Below, in pieces: positions 1-8,536 of a stretch of 64,000 nucleotides of DNA. How positions within the stretch are numbered: the stretch's first letter is position 1; every line of letters starts with the position of its first letter. The position numbers and the translations under genes were made by a program. The stretch spans positions 186,001-250,000 of the forward strand of contig CP073261.1 in the NCBI GenBank assembly GCA_019739335.1, read 5' to 3'. The stretch is from Erythrobacter sp. GTDB taxonomy: Bacteria > Pseudomonadota > Alphaproteobacteria > Sphingomonadales > Sphingomonadaceae. A model generated the notes under the pieces. That model had not been told where the DNA came from. It made no database searches and was given only the letters and a program-made list of their open reading frames with translations.

Positions 1-414
1 GACGCGCTGATCCCCTTCGTGGATGCCAGTTTCCGTACCCTTGCCGATTCCGATCACCGGGCGATGGCGGGCTTGTCGATGGGCGGCGCGCACACGCTGA
101 ACTTTGGCGTGCCGCGCCCCGACCTGTTCGGCGAAGTCGGGGTGTTCTCGATGGGCCTGGGTTTCCGCTCACCCGCCGAGGTTGAGCAATATCGGGAGCG
201 CCATGCCGATGGATTGCGCATGCGGGCAGAAGCAGCGGAGCCGGTCTATTACGCGATGGGGACCGACGATTTTCTTTACGGCAGCGCCGCCCCGACGCTT
301 GACCTGCTGGAACAGCAGGGGATCGAGACGCATTACAACGAAAGCGAGGGCGGCCACACCTGGACCAACTGGCGCCGCTACCTGCACGACTTCCTGCCGC
401 GCCTGTTCCGCTAA
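1..414 (+). CDS. Esterase, alpha/beta-hydrolase (enterochelin-esterase/feruloyl-esterase-like), 5' truncated
   Basis: The reading frame is open from the first base, so the N-terminal part lies outside the window; the 137 visible codons are the C-terminal half. It carries the nucleophile elbow GLSMGG about 25 residues in. Near the end is a late histidine in EGGHTWTNW, followed by a short helix rich in aromatic and basic residues. This pattern is typical of the putative esterase family (PF00756), which includes enterochelin esterases, esterase D and xylan-linked feruloyl esterases. The acidic triad member is probably in the GTDDF segment. The substrate cannot be told. The gene ends about 160 bases before the convergent LOV regulator. 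Confidence 0.85.
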   Translation, partial: DALIPFVDASFRTLADSDHRAMAGLSMGGAHTLNFGVPRPDLFGEVGVFSMGLGFRSPAEVEQYRERHADGLRMRAEAAEPVYYAMGTDDFLYGSAAPTLDLLEQQGIETHYNESEGGHTWTNWRRYLHDFLPRLFR

Positions 415-576
415 ATGCGAGGAGGGGTTGCACCGTAACCGGATGAGGTGGGATGGAGGAAGCGAGGCGGGAGGGGAAGAGTTTTAGCCCCGCAATCCGG
501 CTACGATGCCCTCCCTAGTTAGCGGATGGCATGGCCAGCGAAATATGGACTTTGGGGCAGTCAGCCCAAACGTTGG

Positions 577-1197
577 TTAAATCCCCGCTTCCACTGCCAG
601 CCGGATCATGTCTGCGCTGCTCTTCGCGCCGAGCTTTTCCATCGCCAGTCCGCGATGCATCTTGATGGTTTTTTCGGACAGGCCCAACTCATAGGCAATC
701 TGCTTGTTGCGCAGGCCCGCTGCGACCATCTGCAGCACTTCCAGCTGGCGGCGCGAGAGTTCCTTGATCTTTTCCGCCGCACGCGCGCGCCTCGTCATCA
801 TCGGGGTATCCGATGCGTCCCCAAGCTCCACCTGCGAACCGTGGAAATAGGCCAGCTCGCCTTCATCATCGAAGATCGGCGCAACCACCACGGCATTGCG
901 GAAAGCGCTGCCGTCCTTCTTGTAATTGAGGATTTCGACCAACACCGACTTGCGTTCGCGCACCCCTTCACGGATCGCTTCGGTAAGCCACGGCTCCGTG
1001 CCCGGCCCGGCAAGAAAGCGGCAGTTGCGGCCAAGGATCTCGTTTTCCGAGTAACCGGTCAGATCGATGAATGCCTGGTTGCAGGCGACAAGCGGATTGT
1101 CCGGCAGGCGAGGGTTGCTCACCACCGAAGCGATCGGATTACTCGCGATCAGGTCCCGCGCTTCCGGGTCCGATGTGTAAACCTCGTCGTTTCCCAC
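577..1197 (-). CDS. LOV-HTH blue-light transcription factor (EL222-like)
   Basis: A 206-residue protein with an N-terminal LOV (PAS) domain and a C-terminal LuxR-type helix-turn-helix. The flavin-binding motif GRNCRFLAG is intact, and its Cys59 is the residue that forms the photoadduct with FMN. The later LOV landmarks NYKKDG and FHGSQ (flavin-contacting glutamine) are also present. The HTH begins at about residue 146 ([16 protein letters not shown]) and contains the recognition helix SEKTIKMHR. Size and domain order match EL222 of Erythrobacter litoralis, in which blue light frees the HTH to dimerise and bind DNA. It is transcribed away from the 1300 gene across a 100-base region with repeated TGCAAAA motifs, a likely control region. 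Target genes are not evident. Confidence 0.93.
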   Translation of the reverse strand: MGNDEVYTSDPEARDLIASNPIASVVSNPRLPDNPLVACNQAFIDLTGYSENEILGRNCRFLAGPGTEPWLTEAIREGVRERKSVLVEILNYKKDGSAFRNAVVVAPIFDDEGELAYFHGSQVELGDASDTPMMTRRARAAEKIKELSRRQLEVLQMVAAGLRNKQIAYELGLSEKTIKMHRGLAMEKLGAKSSADMIRLAVEAGI

Positions 1198-1299
1198 GGT
1201 TGTAATCTAGCGCTTGCACCCTGCAAAACAATGGGAGAAGCTGCAAAAGCGCAGCAAAAGTCGCCTTTTGCCGCAGATTGTTTTCGAATGGGGGGCTCA
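1198..1299. promoter_or_regulatory. Divergent promoter region with repeats, LOV-HTH / hypothetical
   Basis: This region between divergent genes holds a perfect inverted repeat GCAAAAG-tcgc-CTTTTGC at 1254-1271. It also has direct copies of CTGCAAAA at 1221-1228 and 1241-1248, which are 20 bases apart (about two helical turns). They could be binding sites for the LOV-HTH protein or another regulator. No site was matched to a known EL222 sequence. Confidence 0.4.
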
Positions 1300-1929
1300 A
1301 TGTCACGAGCAGCAGCCGAAATTGCGGCGATAGAGAGAGAGCTTGAAGAAGTGTTCGGCGCGATGATACGCCATCCGGCGTTTCTCAAGAAATCGGGGAG
1401 CCTGCCAGACGATCCTGCCCACTTCACCGATCGCGCCGATATCTCGACATTGTTGCGCCGCATGGACCGGCTGGTTTCCCGAGTGGGAGGCAAGTTGGCG
1501 AGCTTCGATTGGCAGAACCAGATGGCCAAGCGGTATCCCCGTGAAGAGCGCTACCGGGCCCAGCAATCGGTCAAGGATCGCAGCGCTCCCTTCCGCCAGC
1601 TTTACCAGCGCGTGGTCGGAATGCTTGATGAATTGCTGAAATTGCAGGCCGACAATAACAGGGTTTCCTTTCTCGACGCGTTCGGGGCAGCGCACGAGAA
1701 CGCGGGAGAGAATCTCAAAACCTTCCAGAAGTTTGACGAACTGGCCTCGCAGATGCAGGCAAAGGGTCTCACCGCTACGGTGCAGACCATCAGCAGCGCC
1801 GATCACCACATTGCCAAGTTCAATGCCCAGCAAACGGGAGCCTACAACATCCCGATCAACGTGGTGCTTGCCATGGCAGTCGTGATTGCGGCCGCTGTTC
1901 ACTGGCGGCGGGGCACGATGTTCGGCTGA
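1300..1929 (+). CDS. Hypothetical protein with C-terminal hydrophobic segment
   Basis: A 209-residue protein that I do not recognise. It is rich in charged residues and predicted helix, with many Arg, Lys and Gln. It ends in one hydrophobic stretch (IPINVVLAMAVVIAAAVHW, about residues 183-201) that could be a tail anchor, followed by a short basic tail. The frame is open far upstream, but a run of six G at 1290-1295 precedes the ATG at 1300 at normal spacing, so this start is preferred over the ATG at 1288. It diverges from the LOV-HTH regulator and may be one of its targets. The gene converges on the ABC transporter with only 12 bases between stops. Confidence 0.65.
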   Translation: MSRAAAEIAAIERELEEVFGAMIRHPAFLKKSGSLPDDPAHFTDRADISTLLRRMDRLVSRVGGKLASFDWQNQMAKRYPREERYRAQQSVKDRSAPFRQLYQRVVGMLDELLKLQADNNRVSFLDAFGAAHENAGENLKTFQKFDELASQMQAKGLTATVQTISSADHHIAKFNAQQTGAYNIPINVVLAMAVVIAAAVHWRRGTMFG

Positions 1930-1941
1930 CTTTTGCGCGGC

Positions 1942-3714
1942 TCAAGGCACCACGATCCGTGCCTCGCCGCCCGCCAGCTCGATCCGCATATCGGCGAAGC
2001 CGACTGCGTTGAGCGAATGGGATACCATCAGCACGATCCGCTTACCGATGTCCGCCCTCAGCCGCCCGATGATGCGACGCTCCAGTTCCGGGTCCATCGC
2101 CGAGGTCGCTTCGTCGAGCACCAGCAGGCTCGCGGGGCGGAGCAGCGCGCGGGCGAGGCAGAGTCTCTGGCGCTCCCCACCAGAAAGCCGCGCTCCGCCG
2201 TCCAGCAGTTCTTCATCCAGACCGAGCGGCAGCCCGCGAACGATGGCCGCCGCTTCGACCTGCTCCAGTGCCCGCCACACCGCCGCGTCGTCCGCACCGA
2301 GGTTGGGCCAGAGCAGGTTTTCGCGCACCGTCCCGTCGAACAGGAAGGGTTCCTGCGGGGCGAAGGAAATGTCGCTCTGCCACGCCCTGCGACTAACCGC
2401 ATCAAGCACGAAGTCCCCGCGCGCCACGCTCCCGGCGGCAGGCAGATGCAGCCCCGCGATCAGTTCGACCAGCGAGGACTTGCCCGCCCCCGACGGCCCG
2501 CCGACATGCACCAGCGTGCCGGGGGCGATCCGCGCGAAGGCAAGGTGGACCAGCGACACCGTCTGCCCGTCATCGTTGATGGCATCCACCCGGCACCCCT
2601 CCAGCACCAGACTGGCATGGGCGGGCGGCGGTGCCTGCCGATGGCCGTGAACCGGCTCGACCAGCGCTTGCTGCGCTCCGCGCAATTGCGCCTCGGTCTC
2701 GCGGATCGCCTCGAAGGCGGGCAGCGCGTGGGCTATCGATTGCAAGCCGCCGAACGTGGCAATCAGGTTGGGCGACAGCCGCAATACGATCGCTGCCATC
2801 ACCAGCAATTCGCCACCGCTCAGCCCGATTACGCCGTATCCTACCAACAGCACCGCCAGCGCTCCGATTGCGCCGACCAGTTGCACCGCATTGCGCAGTC
2901 GCCCCTGCTGGCGGACAAATGCCACAGCGAGTTCGCGGGTGGTGGCGATCCGCTCGCTGAACCGGGCGGTCAGCTCATCTTCCGCCCGCGCGGCCTTGGC
3001 TGCCTTCAGCCCGTCGAGGAAGCGCGTGGTTTCATGCATCACCCCGCGATTGGCAAAGTTGAGTTCGCGCCCCAGGCGGTGGCTGCGGCGGGTCCAGACC
3101 ACCGCCGCCACCGCACCTATCGCGACCAGCCCCAGCAGCGCCAGCCCAAGCGTGGTGCTGACAAAGAACGCCGCGACGAGATAGGCCAGCGCCATCGCCA
3201 AGGTCACGATACCATTGGTCAGCGCGTTCATCGTGGCTGCCACGCGGCTGATGTTGTTGGTCATGGTGTTGAGCAATTGCGCCTTGCGGAACCGCTTGAT
3301 CACCGGCCAGTCGGTATGCGCCAGAAGGGCGAAGAATTCGCGCCGCGTGTGATCGACAAAGCCGTGCGCAAGGCTGGTCATCAGTACGTCGCGCTTCAGC
3401 AAGACGACTGCGCGCAGGACGACCAGCAGCACGAAACCGGTGCCCATCACCGCCAGTTGCCCGGTAACGCCGGTAATGCCGATGGAAGTGAGCCAGCTTA
3501 TCAGCTGCCCCGTCACTCCCGACCGCGCGCCTTCTCCTTCCGCGAACAGCGTTTCGGCAACCGGCAGCAGCAGCACCAGCCCCGCTCCTTCGAGCACCGC
3601 CGCGAGTGCGACCACAAGCAGCGTCGGCACCACCTGCGGCCCGGCATAGGCGAGGATCGCGCCCAGCAGGTCGCGCATTCCTGCCTGCACGCCGGGCGCT
3701 TGTTCAGTCGCCAT
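1942..3714 (-). CDS. ABC exporter, fused permease and ATPase, paired with a lasso-type B2 protein
   Basis: A 590-residue half-transporter. Residues from about 20 to 330 form a type I exporter membrane domain with several hydrophobic helices. The nucleotide-binding domain follows, with Walker A GGPSGAGKSS, a Q-loop near FAPQEPF, the signature LSGGERQ and Walker B LLVLDEATSAMD. It probably works as a homodimer exporting a substrate from the cytoplasm. Its start overlaps the end of the upstream B2-type gene by 11 bases, so the two are translationally coupled and the substrate is probably a modified peptide. This is the layout of the D gene of lasso-peptide clusters. No peptidase domain is fused to it. 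Substrate identity is inference. Confidence 0.88.
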   Translation of the reverse strand: MATEQAPGVQAGMRDLLGAILAYAGPQVVPTLLVVALAAVLEGAGLVLLLPVAETLFAEGEGARSGVTGQLISWLTSIGITGVTGQLAVMGTGFVLLVVLRAVVLLKRDVLMTSLAHGFVDHTRREFFALLAHTDWPVIKRFRKAQLLNTMTNNISRVAATMNALTNGIVTLAMALAYLVAAFFVSTTLGLALLGLVAIGAVAAVVWTRRSHRLGRELNFANRGVMHETTRFLDGLKAAKAARAEDELTARFSERIATTRELAVAFVRQQGRLRNAVQLVGAIGALAVLLVGYGVIGLSGGELLVMAAIVLRLSPNLIATFGGLQSIAHALPAFEAIRETEAQLRGAQQALVEPVHGHRQAPPPAHASLVLEGCRVDAINDDGQTVSLVHLAFARIAPGTLVHVGGPSGAGKSSLVELIAGLHLPAAGSVARGDFVLDAVSRRAWQSDISFAPQEPFLFDGTVRENLLWPNLGADDAAVWRALEQVEAAAIVRGLPLGLDEELLDGGARLSGGERQRLCLARALLRPASLLVLDEATSAMDPELERRIIGRLRADIGKRIVLMVSHSLNAVGFADMRIELAGGEARIVVP

Positions 3715-4171
3715 TGCTGGTGGCCAGATCGGCAGGCCTGCTCTTGCGCAAGGCGAGATAGTCGGCGCGCTCGCTCGCCCCGGTCACGACCACATCGCCC
3801 GCAATCAGCCAGGCGTGGAACATGTAGCCGTCGGTCTCCCCCGGACGGCGCGACCCGATGACGACGCGGGTGGGAATGCCGCGCCGCCCCAGCACCCACC
3901 GCCCGGCCATCGCGCGCGGCAGGCAGACCGCGCGGAACAGGCGCGGGCGACTGGCGATCCGTTCGATCTTGCGACCGAGATCGGCGGCCTGCTTGCGCTT
4001 TTGCGGCGGGAGTTGCGGCAGGTCTTGCGGCGCGGGTTCGTCATCTAGCGGGCCGAGCATTGCCCGCCAGCGACCGAAGCGGACATATTTCACCAGAAAC
4101 CGCGCGAAGCCCAGTGATAGCCATATTTCCAGCCACAGCAGGCGGTTCGATAGGGCGGGAGGCAGCTTCAT
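3704..4171 (-). CDS. Lasso-peptide B2-type leader protease (transglutaminase-like)
   Basis: A 155-residue protein whose C-terminal half fits the Transglut_core3 family found in lasso-peptide B proteins (McjB C-terminal domain or stand-alone B2). Conserved positions are Cys83 in VCLPRAMAGRW, His119 in FHAW and Asp126 just after, a Cys-His-Asp protease set. In known clusters this enzyme cuts the leader from the precursor peptide so that an asparagine-synthetase-like enzyme can close the ring. The ATG at 4171 follows GGGGGA at good spacing; the frame is open further upstream but runs through a repeat. The partner exporter overlaps downstream. No precursor, B1 recognition protein or cyclase is visible nearby. 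Confidence 0.75.
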   Translation of the reverse strand: MKLPPALSNRLLWLEIWLSLGFARFLVKYVRFGRWRAMLGPLDDEPAPQDLPQLPPQKRKQAADLGRKIERIASRPRLFRAVCLPRAMAGRWVLGRRGIPTRVVIGSRRPGETDGYMFHAWLIAGDVVVTGASERADYLALRKSRPADLATSNGD

Positions 4172-4249
4172 GTTCCCCCGCCGCTTACCAGAGCGGGGAG
4201 GCGCGCGGCAATGGGGCATAGATTCCGAAAATCTCTCAGCACCCAGATC

Positions 4250-4342
4250 GCTCATGCTGAGCTTGTCGAAGCATAGCCACAAAGGTCAACCAACGCGGGA
4301 CTGGCCTAGAGGCTGGCCTTAGACAGGCTCAGGCTGAGCGGG
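4250..4342. repeat. Inverted pair of REP-like elements
   Basis: The sequence TGCTTCGACAAGCTCAGCAT on the minus strand (ending near 4274) faces a related AGACAGGCTCAGGCTGAGCG on the plus strand at 4321-4340. These are palindromic intergenic elements of the kind scattered in sphingomonad genomes. They lie between the amidohydrolase stop and the B2 start. Confidence 0.6.
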
Positions 4343-4386
4343 GCGTGAGAAATGAGCGGAGGATCGGGAAACAGTATCTAAATCCC

Positions 4387-7300
4387 TCAATCCTCCCACC
4401 AATAGGCCGCCCGCTGCGCATCCCCAGTCGCCACCTCGTTCAAAGTCGCCGCATCATAGGCCCGCCCGCCCAGCACCACCGTCTCGACCCGCTCGGTGTT
4501 GCGGATGTTCTCAAGCGGATTGCCCGCCAAAATCACCAGATCGGCGAGTTTCCCTGGCTCCAGCGAACCAATCTCGCTCGCCATCCCGAGCGAACGCGCG
4601 GGCGCAATCGTCGCTGCCTGCAAGGCCTGCAACTCGCTCATCCCGCCGCGCACGAAAGACCATATCTCCCAATGCGCGGCGATGCCCGCCTGCTGGCCGT
4701 GCGCACCGATGGAAACTTCCACCCCCCGCTCGGCCAGCCGCGCCGCTTCGCGCGCGACATCGTCGTCGATGAAATCGCCTTCCGGCGCAGTCGTGCGCCG
4801 CGCATTGTCGGCGCGCAGGATCGCGGGCGGAGTGTGCGCCATGAGCAGCGGCTGTTCGAACACGTTGGTCGCCTGCCGCCAGTAGGGATCGCCCGCCAGG
4901 CCGCCGTATCCCACCACCAGCGTCGGCGTGTAATTGGTGTCCGCCGCGCCCATGAATTGCAGCACGTCCTCATAGAGGTATTCGACCGGAATATTGTGCT
5001 CCAGCGTCGAATTGCCGTCCGCCACCAGGTTCAGGTCCATCCCGAACAGCGAGCCACCTTCGGCCACCACCAGCATGTTCTCGCGGCGCGCAGCTTCCAC
5101 CACCATCTGTCGCTGGTCGCGGCGCGGCTGGTTGTAGTTCTTGACGCTCGGCGCCCCTTCGGCGCGCAGGCGGCGGACATGGTCGAGCGCGTCCTCGATC
5201 GTGTCGATCTGGGCATAGGCGTAAGGATTGCGCGCCCCGTAGACGATCCGCCCGGTGGAAAACATTCGCGGGGCGAGCAGCATCCCGGTACGCTGCATGT
5301 CCTCGGCCACGAAGAAGGCTGAATCGCTCGACGGATCGTGGATCGTGGTGCTGCCCAGCGCGAGCGCCTGGGTGAGGTTCCAGTTGACCTGCGGCACCAC
5401 CCCGTCGGCATCGACCGAGCCGTGGGCATGGGCGTCGATCAGGCCGGGGATGATCGTGCGACCGGTCGCGTCGATGGTAGGCGTTCCCGCAGGAATGCTC
5501 ACCGCGCCAGTCGGGCCGACGGCGGAAATCACATCGCCCTGGATCAGGATCGTGCCGTTCTCGATAATGCCGCCATTGTCGCCCGCCATCGTGATGATCC
5601 GCGCGCCGGTGATCGCCAGTGCGCCGGTGTGGCGGTCGGCCGGCACGGTGCGCAGCAGCGAGACGCCAGTTTCCGGCTGCCGGTAATCCGCCCGCTCCTC
5701 GCCCTCGGCCAGCGGGGCATTGGGGAACAGGTCGGCAGTTTCGGCAGTGTAGAGCGTCGGCCCGAGCGACCAGTGCAGCCGCTCCCCGCCGCTCGCCCAG
5801 TGCACGAAGTCCGCACCCGAATCCGAAACCTCGACCACCGGCAGCGCGCCTGCCGAACCCGATACGCTCACCGCCTGCCCGCCCGGCATCAGCGGCATGG
5901 CATAGGCATCGTAGTTCTCGGTGAAAGCAAAGTGCCGCCCGGTGGGGGAGACATGATAGCTCGTCACCAGTTCGCCGGTGGCGTGGGTGCGCGCCGCTTC
6001 GCCATTGAGATCGGTCGAAACGAGGGTTTGTGCACCATCGTCCGATCCGGTCATGAAAATGCGATCATTCGCTGCGCCGAAGTGCGGGCGCGCATGGTCG
6101 CGACTCACCAGCACCGGATCGCCACCGCTCGCGGAAATGCGGTAAACGCCGGGATTGGCGCTGTATTCGGGCGCGGTCAGGTATCCGCCTGCACCCATCT
6201 CGAACACGATCACGTTGCCATCGGGGGAGAAATGCGGGCGGGCATAGTGCCCCGGCTGGCTGGTGACCGCGCGGCCATTGCGGCCATCGGCACCCACGGT
6301 GCGAATTTCGCCGAGCCCGGCGTCGGTCCAGCGGACATAGACCACCTGCGAGCCGTTGCGCGACCAGCTCGGATAGAGCTCGCGCGCGTCACCGCTGTCA
6401 GAGGTCAGCCGCCGCATTGTGCCGCCACCAGCGGGCATGGTGTAGAGCCGCCCGAGGCTCTCGAACACCACGGTGCGCCCGTCGGGCGAAACTTCCGCGA
6501 AGCGTGGCATCGTCACCTGCACTTCGTCCACCGCCACAGGAATCTGCGGATGCGGCGCGGGCAGCACGCCGCGGGTATCGCTGATGCTGAAGGGAATTTC
6601 GGTAAGGTTCGAACCATCGACATTGATCCGGCGGATTTTGCCGCCCGCCCAGAACACGATCGAGCGGCTGTCGGGCGTCCAGTCCATGTTCGGATAGACC
6701 CCGGTCACCGCCCAGGTTTCCTGCACGTCGCGGTCGAGATCGTCGTAGATGCGCCGCTCGACACCGCTTTCGAGGTCGCGGACATAAAGCCCCGATTGCA
6801 GGTCCTCGCGGCGGACGAAGGCGATCATCGTGCCGTCGGGCGAAGGCTGCGGCCGTACCGCGCCCCCAAGGCCGGAGACAGCCGTGGTGATCTCGCCTGT
6901 CACCATGTCGTAGCGTTCGATATTGAACAGGTCCTGGTTGGAATCCTGCGCGTAGATGAAGGTGGCCCCCGGGGTGATGTTGCGGGTGTAATAGATGGCG
7001 CTGCCATCGGGAGCGTAGACCGGCTCGCCCAGTTCCTTCTGGTGCTGTTCGTTGGGCCGTTCGACCAGCGCCACGCCGTCACCGCCGGAAATGTGGTACA
7101 TCCACACTTCCCCGGTGCCGAGGCTGCGGCCGGTGGTGAAGTGCTTCTTGGCGACGATGTACTGCCCGTCAGGCGACCAGCTCGGCTGGTTGAGCAGGCG
7201 GAAGGACTCGTCGGTCAGCTGGCGCTTGTCGCTGCCGTCGGCATTCATCAGCCAGATGTTGTCCCCGCCGCCGCGATCCGAAGTGAAGGCGATGCGGCTG

Positions 7301-7749
7301 CCATCGGGGGAGAAGCGTGGGTGGACTTCCCAGGCAAGCCCTTCGGCAATGCGGGTGGGCGTGCCGCCGGTGATCGGCATGGTGTAGATGTCGCCGAGCA
7401 GCGAAAAGGCGACGGTGCGCCCGTCGGGCGAGACGTCCACGTCCATCCAGGTGCCTTCGTTGACGCTGATCGGCACCTGCGTGATCGGCACGCCGGGAGG
7501 GGCGTTGACGTCCCATTCGTCGCTTCCCGCATCCGGGTCTGCATAGGCGATGGCAGGCGTTTCGGGCGTCTGGCCGGGAGCGGGATCGGCGGGCGGCGCG
7601 GTGCGGGTGTTCTCGTCCTCGGTGACTTCGGTCTCTTCGGGCGGCTGCGCCTGATCGGCGGGCGGCTGGACCTGCGCGGCGGCGGCGGTGGCAAAGGTAA
7701 TGCCGGCAAGGAGGCTGGTGGCGGCGAAGAGCGAGAATTTGCGGAGCAT
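4387..7749 (-). CDS. Exported amidohydrolase with TolB-like beta-propeller
   Basis: About 1120 residues. The N-terminus is a signal peptide (MLRKFSLFAATSLLAG, cut probably after ATAAAA), then a Pro/Glu-rich linker. Residues about 70-650 are WD40-like/TolB repeats, seen in recurring phrases such as SPDGRTVAF, SPDGSRIAF and SPDGTMIAF. The C-terminal 400 residues are an amidohydrolase: PGLIDAHAHG around residue 773 gives the metal-binding HxH, and GKLADLVIL is the closing family motif. Family members of this double architecture are periplasmic or secreted imidazolonepropionase/dipeptidase-like hydrolases whose substrates are mostly unknown. The ATG at 7749 is preferred over an upstream TTG at 7755. 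It stands alone, with the TetR gene upstream on the same strand. Confidence 0.9.
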   Translation of the reverse strand: MLRKFSLFAATSLLAGITFATAAAAQVQPPADQAQPPEETEVTEDENTRTAPPADPAPGQTPETPAIAYADPDAGSDEWDVNAPPGVPITQVPISVNEGTWMDVDVSPDGRTVAFSLLGDIYTMPITGGTPTRIAEGLAWEVHPRFSPDGSRIAFTSDRGGGDNIWLMNADGSDKRQLTDESFRLLNQPSWSPDGQYIVAKKHFTTGRSLGTGEVWMYHISGGDGVALVERPNEQHQKELGEPVYAPDGSAIYYTRNITPGATFIYAQDSNQDLFNIERYDMVTGEITTAVSGLGGAVRPQPSPDGTMIAFVRREDLQSGLYVRDLESGVERRIYDDLDRDVQETWAVTGVYPNMDWTPDSRSIVFWAGGKIRRINVDGSNLTEIPFSISDTRGVLPAPHPQIPVAVDEVQVTMPRFAEVSPDGRTVVFESLGRLYTMPAGGGTMRRLTSDSGDARELYPSWSRNGSQVVYVRWTDAGLGEIRTVGADGRNGRAVTSQPGHYARPHFSPDGNVIVFEMGAGGYLTAPEYSANPGVYRISASGGDPVLVSRDHARPHFGAANDRIFMTGSDDGAQTLVSTDLNGEAARTHATGELVTSYHVSPTGRHFAFTENYDAYAMPLMPGGQAVSVSGSAGALPVVEVSDSGADFVHWASGGERLHWSLGPTLYTAETADLFPNAPLAEGEERADYRQPETGVSLLRTVPADRHTGALAITGARIITMAGDNGGIIENGTILIQGDVISAVGPTGAVSIPAGTPTIDATGRTIIPGLIDAHAHGSVDADGVVPQVNWNLTQALALGSTTIHDPSSDSAFFVAEDMQRTGMLLAPRMFSTGRIVYGARNPYAYAQIDTIEDALDHVRRLRAEGAPSVKNYNQPRRDQRQMVVEAARRENMLVVAEGGSLFGMDLNLVADGNSTLEHNIPVEYLYEDVLQFMGAADTNYTPTLVVGYGGLAGDPYWRQATNVFEQPLLMAHTPPAILRADNARRTTAPEGDFIDDDVAREAARLAERGVEVSIGAHGQQAGIAAHWEIWSFVRGGMSELQALQAATIAPARSLGMASEIGSLEPGKLADLVILAGNPLENIRNTERVETVVLGGRAYDAATLNEVATGDAQRAAYWWED

Positions 7750-7816
7750 CGGCAACCCGTTTCAGTTGAAATGAGTGCCCACCATAGGCCTCAAGCTTGG
7801 CTGTGCAATGCCTCGA

Positions 7817-8434
7817 TCAGTGCTTTGCGGTGAGCCGGTTGGCGGCCAGCACTTCGAGCACGCGGGCCAGCGCCTGCCGCGCGGGTTCGCGCTCGTTCAT
7901 CAGCGCATAGCTGCCCGTCAGCCACAGCGCGCAGTGCCCGTGGACCGTGGCGATCAGCGAGCGGACGAGCGGACGGACCTGCGCGGTATCGGCATCGGGG
8001 CCGAACCACGCGCCGACTTCACGATCAACGATCCCTGTCAGCGCTTCTCGCGCGGCGACATCCTGCGCCGGGATGTCCACGGCGCGGTCGATCCGGTGGT
8101 CGTAGATCGCCATCCACAGGTTGCGGTTGGCCTCGGCGAAGGCGAAGTAGGCCATGACCAGCGCTTCCAGCCGCGCGGTGCCCTCGCCTGCCACGCCCTC
8201 CAGCGCGCCTTCCAGCGCCGCCGCCCATTGCCCGAAAGTGCGGCTGTTAATCGCCAGCATATAGCCGTCGAGCGAGCCGAACACATTGTAGATCGTCCCT
8301 ACCGAATAGCCCGCCCGCCGGGCCGCCTCGCGCGCGGAAAAGGCCGCAAAGCCGCGCTCGGCGAGCAAGGCATGCCCCTCGCCCACCAGCAGCTCGCGCA
8401 GTTCCTTTGCGGTATGATCGGATCGCCTGCCCAT
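7817..8434 (-). CDS. TetR-family regulator of the adjacent biosynthetic operon
   Basis: A 205-residue regulator. The N-terminal TetR helix-turn-helix is clear, with FSAREAARRAGYSVGTIYN at about residues 35-53, followed by a helical ligand-binding domain with a TetR_C-like fold. Translation most likely starts at the ATG of MGRRSDHTAKEL (8434), six codons inside the longest frame. It diverges from the six-gene KAS III operon across a short gap with two direct AATTGAAC repeats, the usual arrangement for a repressor that controls its neighbour and itself. The ligand is probably the product or an intermediate of the operon (inference). Confidence 0.9.
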   Translation of the reverse strand: MGRRSDHTAKELRELLVGEGHALLAERGFAAFSAREAARRAGYSVGTIYNVFGSLDGYMLAINSRTFGQWAAALEGALEGVAGEGTARLEALVMAYFAFAEANRNLWMAIYDHRIDRAVDIPAQDVAAREALTGIVDREVGAWFGPDADTAQVRPLVRSLIATVHGHCALWLTGSYALMNEREPARQALARVLEVLAANRLTAKH

Positions 8435-8453
8435 GACGGCGGGGGATAACACA

Positions 8454-8492
8454 GGAATTGAACGCTGTGCAATTTTTAATTGAACAGTGTTT
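8454..8492. promoter_or_regulatory. Candidate TetR operator repeats upstream of the KAS III operon
   Basis: AATTGAACGCTGTG at 8456-8469 and AATTGAACAGTGTT at 8478-8491 are direct repeats 22 bases apart in the short gap between divergent genes. Each is partly palindromic; the first also forms AATTG-N9-CAATT. Position and spacing fit two TetR dimers. Confidence 0.5.
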
Positions 8493-8536
8493 ATTTCTTT
8501 GCCATGCTACAGGACGAATCGGTTGGAGATCACCTT

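Noticed and set aside
415..576. tRNA or small RNA in the gap after the esterase gene
   Set aside because: No cloverleaf, terminator-like stem with T-run, or conserved RNA motif was seen.
526..1287. Upstream extension of the plus-strand frame at 526-1929
   Set aside because: It overlaps the LOV-HTH gene on the other strand and lacks a ribosome-binding site; the real start is near 1300.
1933..3861. A 642-residue open frame opposite the ABC exporter
   Set aside because: It is rich in Arg, Gln and Pro without motifs, and the other strand has Walker and signature motifs.
4172..4386. A possible short lasso-precursor gene upstream of the B2 protein
   Set aside because: All frames were read on the minus strand; the only continuing frame runs through a REP-like repeat, and no leader-core pattern was found.
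5338..7833. An 831-residue open frame on the plus strand opposite the amidohydrolase
   Set aside because: It mirrors the codons of the well-supported minus-strand gene, has composition typical of GC-rich antisense frames, and shows no domain or signal.
8480..8536. TTG or ATG starts upstream of the KAS III-like gene
   Set aside because: They overlap the operator repeats and have no ribosome-binding site; GTG 8537 has GGAG nine bases before it.
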